From: Oscillospiraceae bacterium
GTDB taxonomy: Bacteria; Bacillota; Clostridia; Oscillospirales; Acutalibacteraceae
DNA: 15,535 nt
Assembly (NCBI GenBank): GCA_003520555.1
Contig: DOUO01000013.1
Coordinates: forward strand, 1 to 15,535
Direction of reading: 5' to 3'
Each line of letters opens with the position of its first letter. Position 1 is the stretch's first letter. The position numbers and the translations under genes are program-made. Of the stretch, positions 15,296-15,535 are shown piece by piece. The notes beneath the pieces were generated by a model. That model had not been told where the DNA came from. It made no database searches and saw nothing but the letters and a program-made list of their open reading frames with translations.

Positions 15296-15327
15296 GTATA
15301 CGGAAAACAAAGAAAGGGGAAATTAAC

Positions 15328-15522
15328 ATGTTAAAACTTTTATTACTTACAGCGGCGGCAGGATTTGCCGCGGCAAAGGTTACTTCGGAGCTTAAAAAGG
15401 ATTCGACTAAGCGCGGTCCGGAAATGATTGACACAACCGCCGCGGTTGTTCAGGAAAGCGAAGCCGATGTTTACAACGATCCCACCGCAAAGCAGTACGG
15501 AATGGATTATATGTATGTATAA
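15328..15522 (+). CDS. Small membrane-anchored protein of unknown function (64 aa)
   Basis: I do not recognise this family. An AAAGGGGA ribosome binding site lies about eight bases before ATG 15328, so the in-frame ATG at 15286, which overlaps the promoter, is not used. The product has a short hydrophobic, Ala- and Leu-rich N-terminus (MLKLLLLTAAAGFAAAKV), then a charged stretch with a basic patch (KKDSTKRG), an acidic middle, and a Tyr/Met-rich end (QYGMDYMYV). The hydrophobic part is about 16 residues, enough for a weak membrane anchor; there is no lipobox and no clear cleavage site. It is divergent from the synthase-like gene. The coding frame is supported by promoter, ribosome site and codon use like the neighbours. 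Confidence 0.65.
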   Translation: MLKLLLLTAAAGFAAAKVTSELKKDSTKRGPEMIDTTAAVVQESEADVYNDPTAKQYGMDYMYV

Positions 15523-15535
15523 TATCAGCGAAAAA

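Noticed and set aside
13664..15522. A lasso peptide cluster, with the synthase-like protein as cyclase and the 64-residue protein as precursor.
   Set aside because: There is no transglutaminase-like B protease, no RRE protein, and the small protein has a membrane-anchor N-terminus without a leader/core boundary of lasso type.

Overview
The window looks like a chromosomal stretch of an anaerobic Clostridia-type Firmicute, most likely Oscillospiraceae/Ruminococcaceae-like (inference). The reasons are strong GGAGG-type ribosome binding sites, sigma-A-like promoters, a RelQ-type small alarmone synthetase, a secreted protein ending in a type I dockerin, and moderate GC with many GCC/GGC codons. 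I see no tRNA, rRNA, CRISPR array, insertion sequence or phage gene.

Layout. (1) 1-122, minus: the first 40 codons of an Hpt-like phosphotransfer protein, cut by the window edge. (2) 401-5317, plus: a tight five-gene unit (gaps of 2, 13, 23 and 28 bases) with a small (p)ppGpp synthetase, an OmpR-type response regulator, its membrane histidine kinase, a seven-helix membrane protein with an Ig-like tail, and a six-helix membrane protein fused to a permuted papain-like domain. It ends at a strong bidirectional hairpin (5341-5378). (3) 5388-9392, minus: a TTG-initiated 1334-residue secreted protein in which a unit of Big_2-like Ig domain plus permuted papain-like domain occurs twice, followed by a helical module and a dockerin. 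(4) 9598-10680, plus: a lipoprotein serine hydrolase of the class C beta-lactamase/esterase type with its own promoter, ending at a second bidirectional hairpin (10686-10722). (5) 15190-10746, minus: an asparagine-synthase-like protein without its N-terminal nucleophile, then a 952-residue APC transporter / hybrid histidine kinase / receiver fusion, probably one transcription unit. (6) 15328-15522, plus: a 64-residue small membrane-anchored protein transcribed divergently from the synthase.

How the genes may work together. Much of the window is signalling: a two-component pair with a co-transcribed alarmone synthetase, a transporter-coupled hybrid kinase, and a truncated Hpt protein. The 460-residue membrane protein and the 1334-residue dockerin protein are convergent neighbours. 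Both carry the same kind of His...Cys permuted papain-like domain, one predicted in the cytosol and the others outside. The 296-residue membrane protein also carries a Big_2-like tail resembling those in the dockerin protein. This points to one functional neighbourhood, perhaps a sensed and regulated cell-surface system, but its substrate cannot be read from the sequence.
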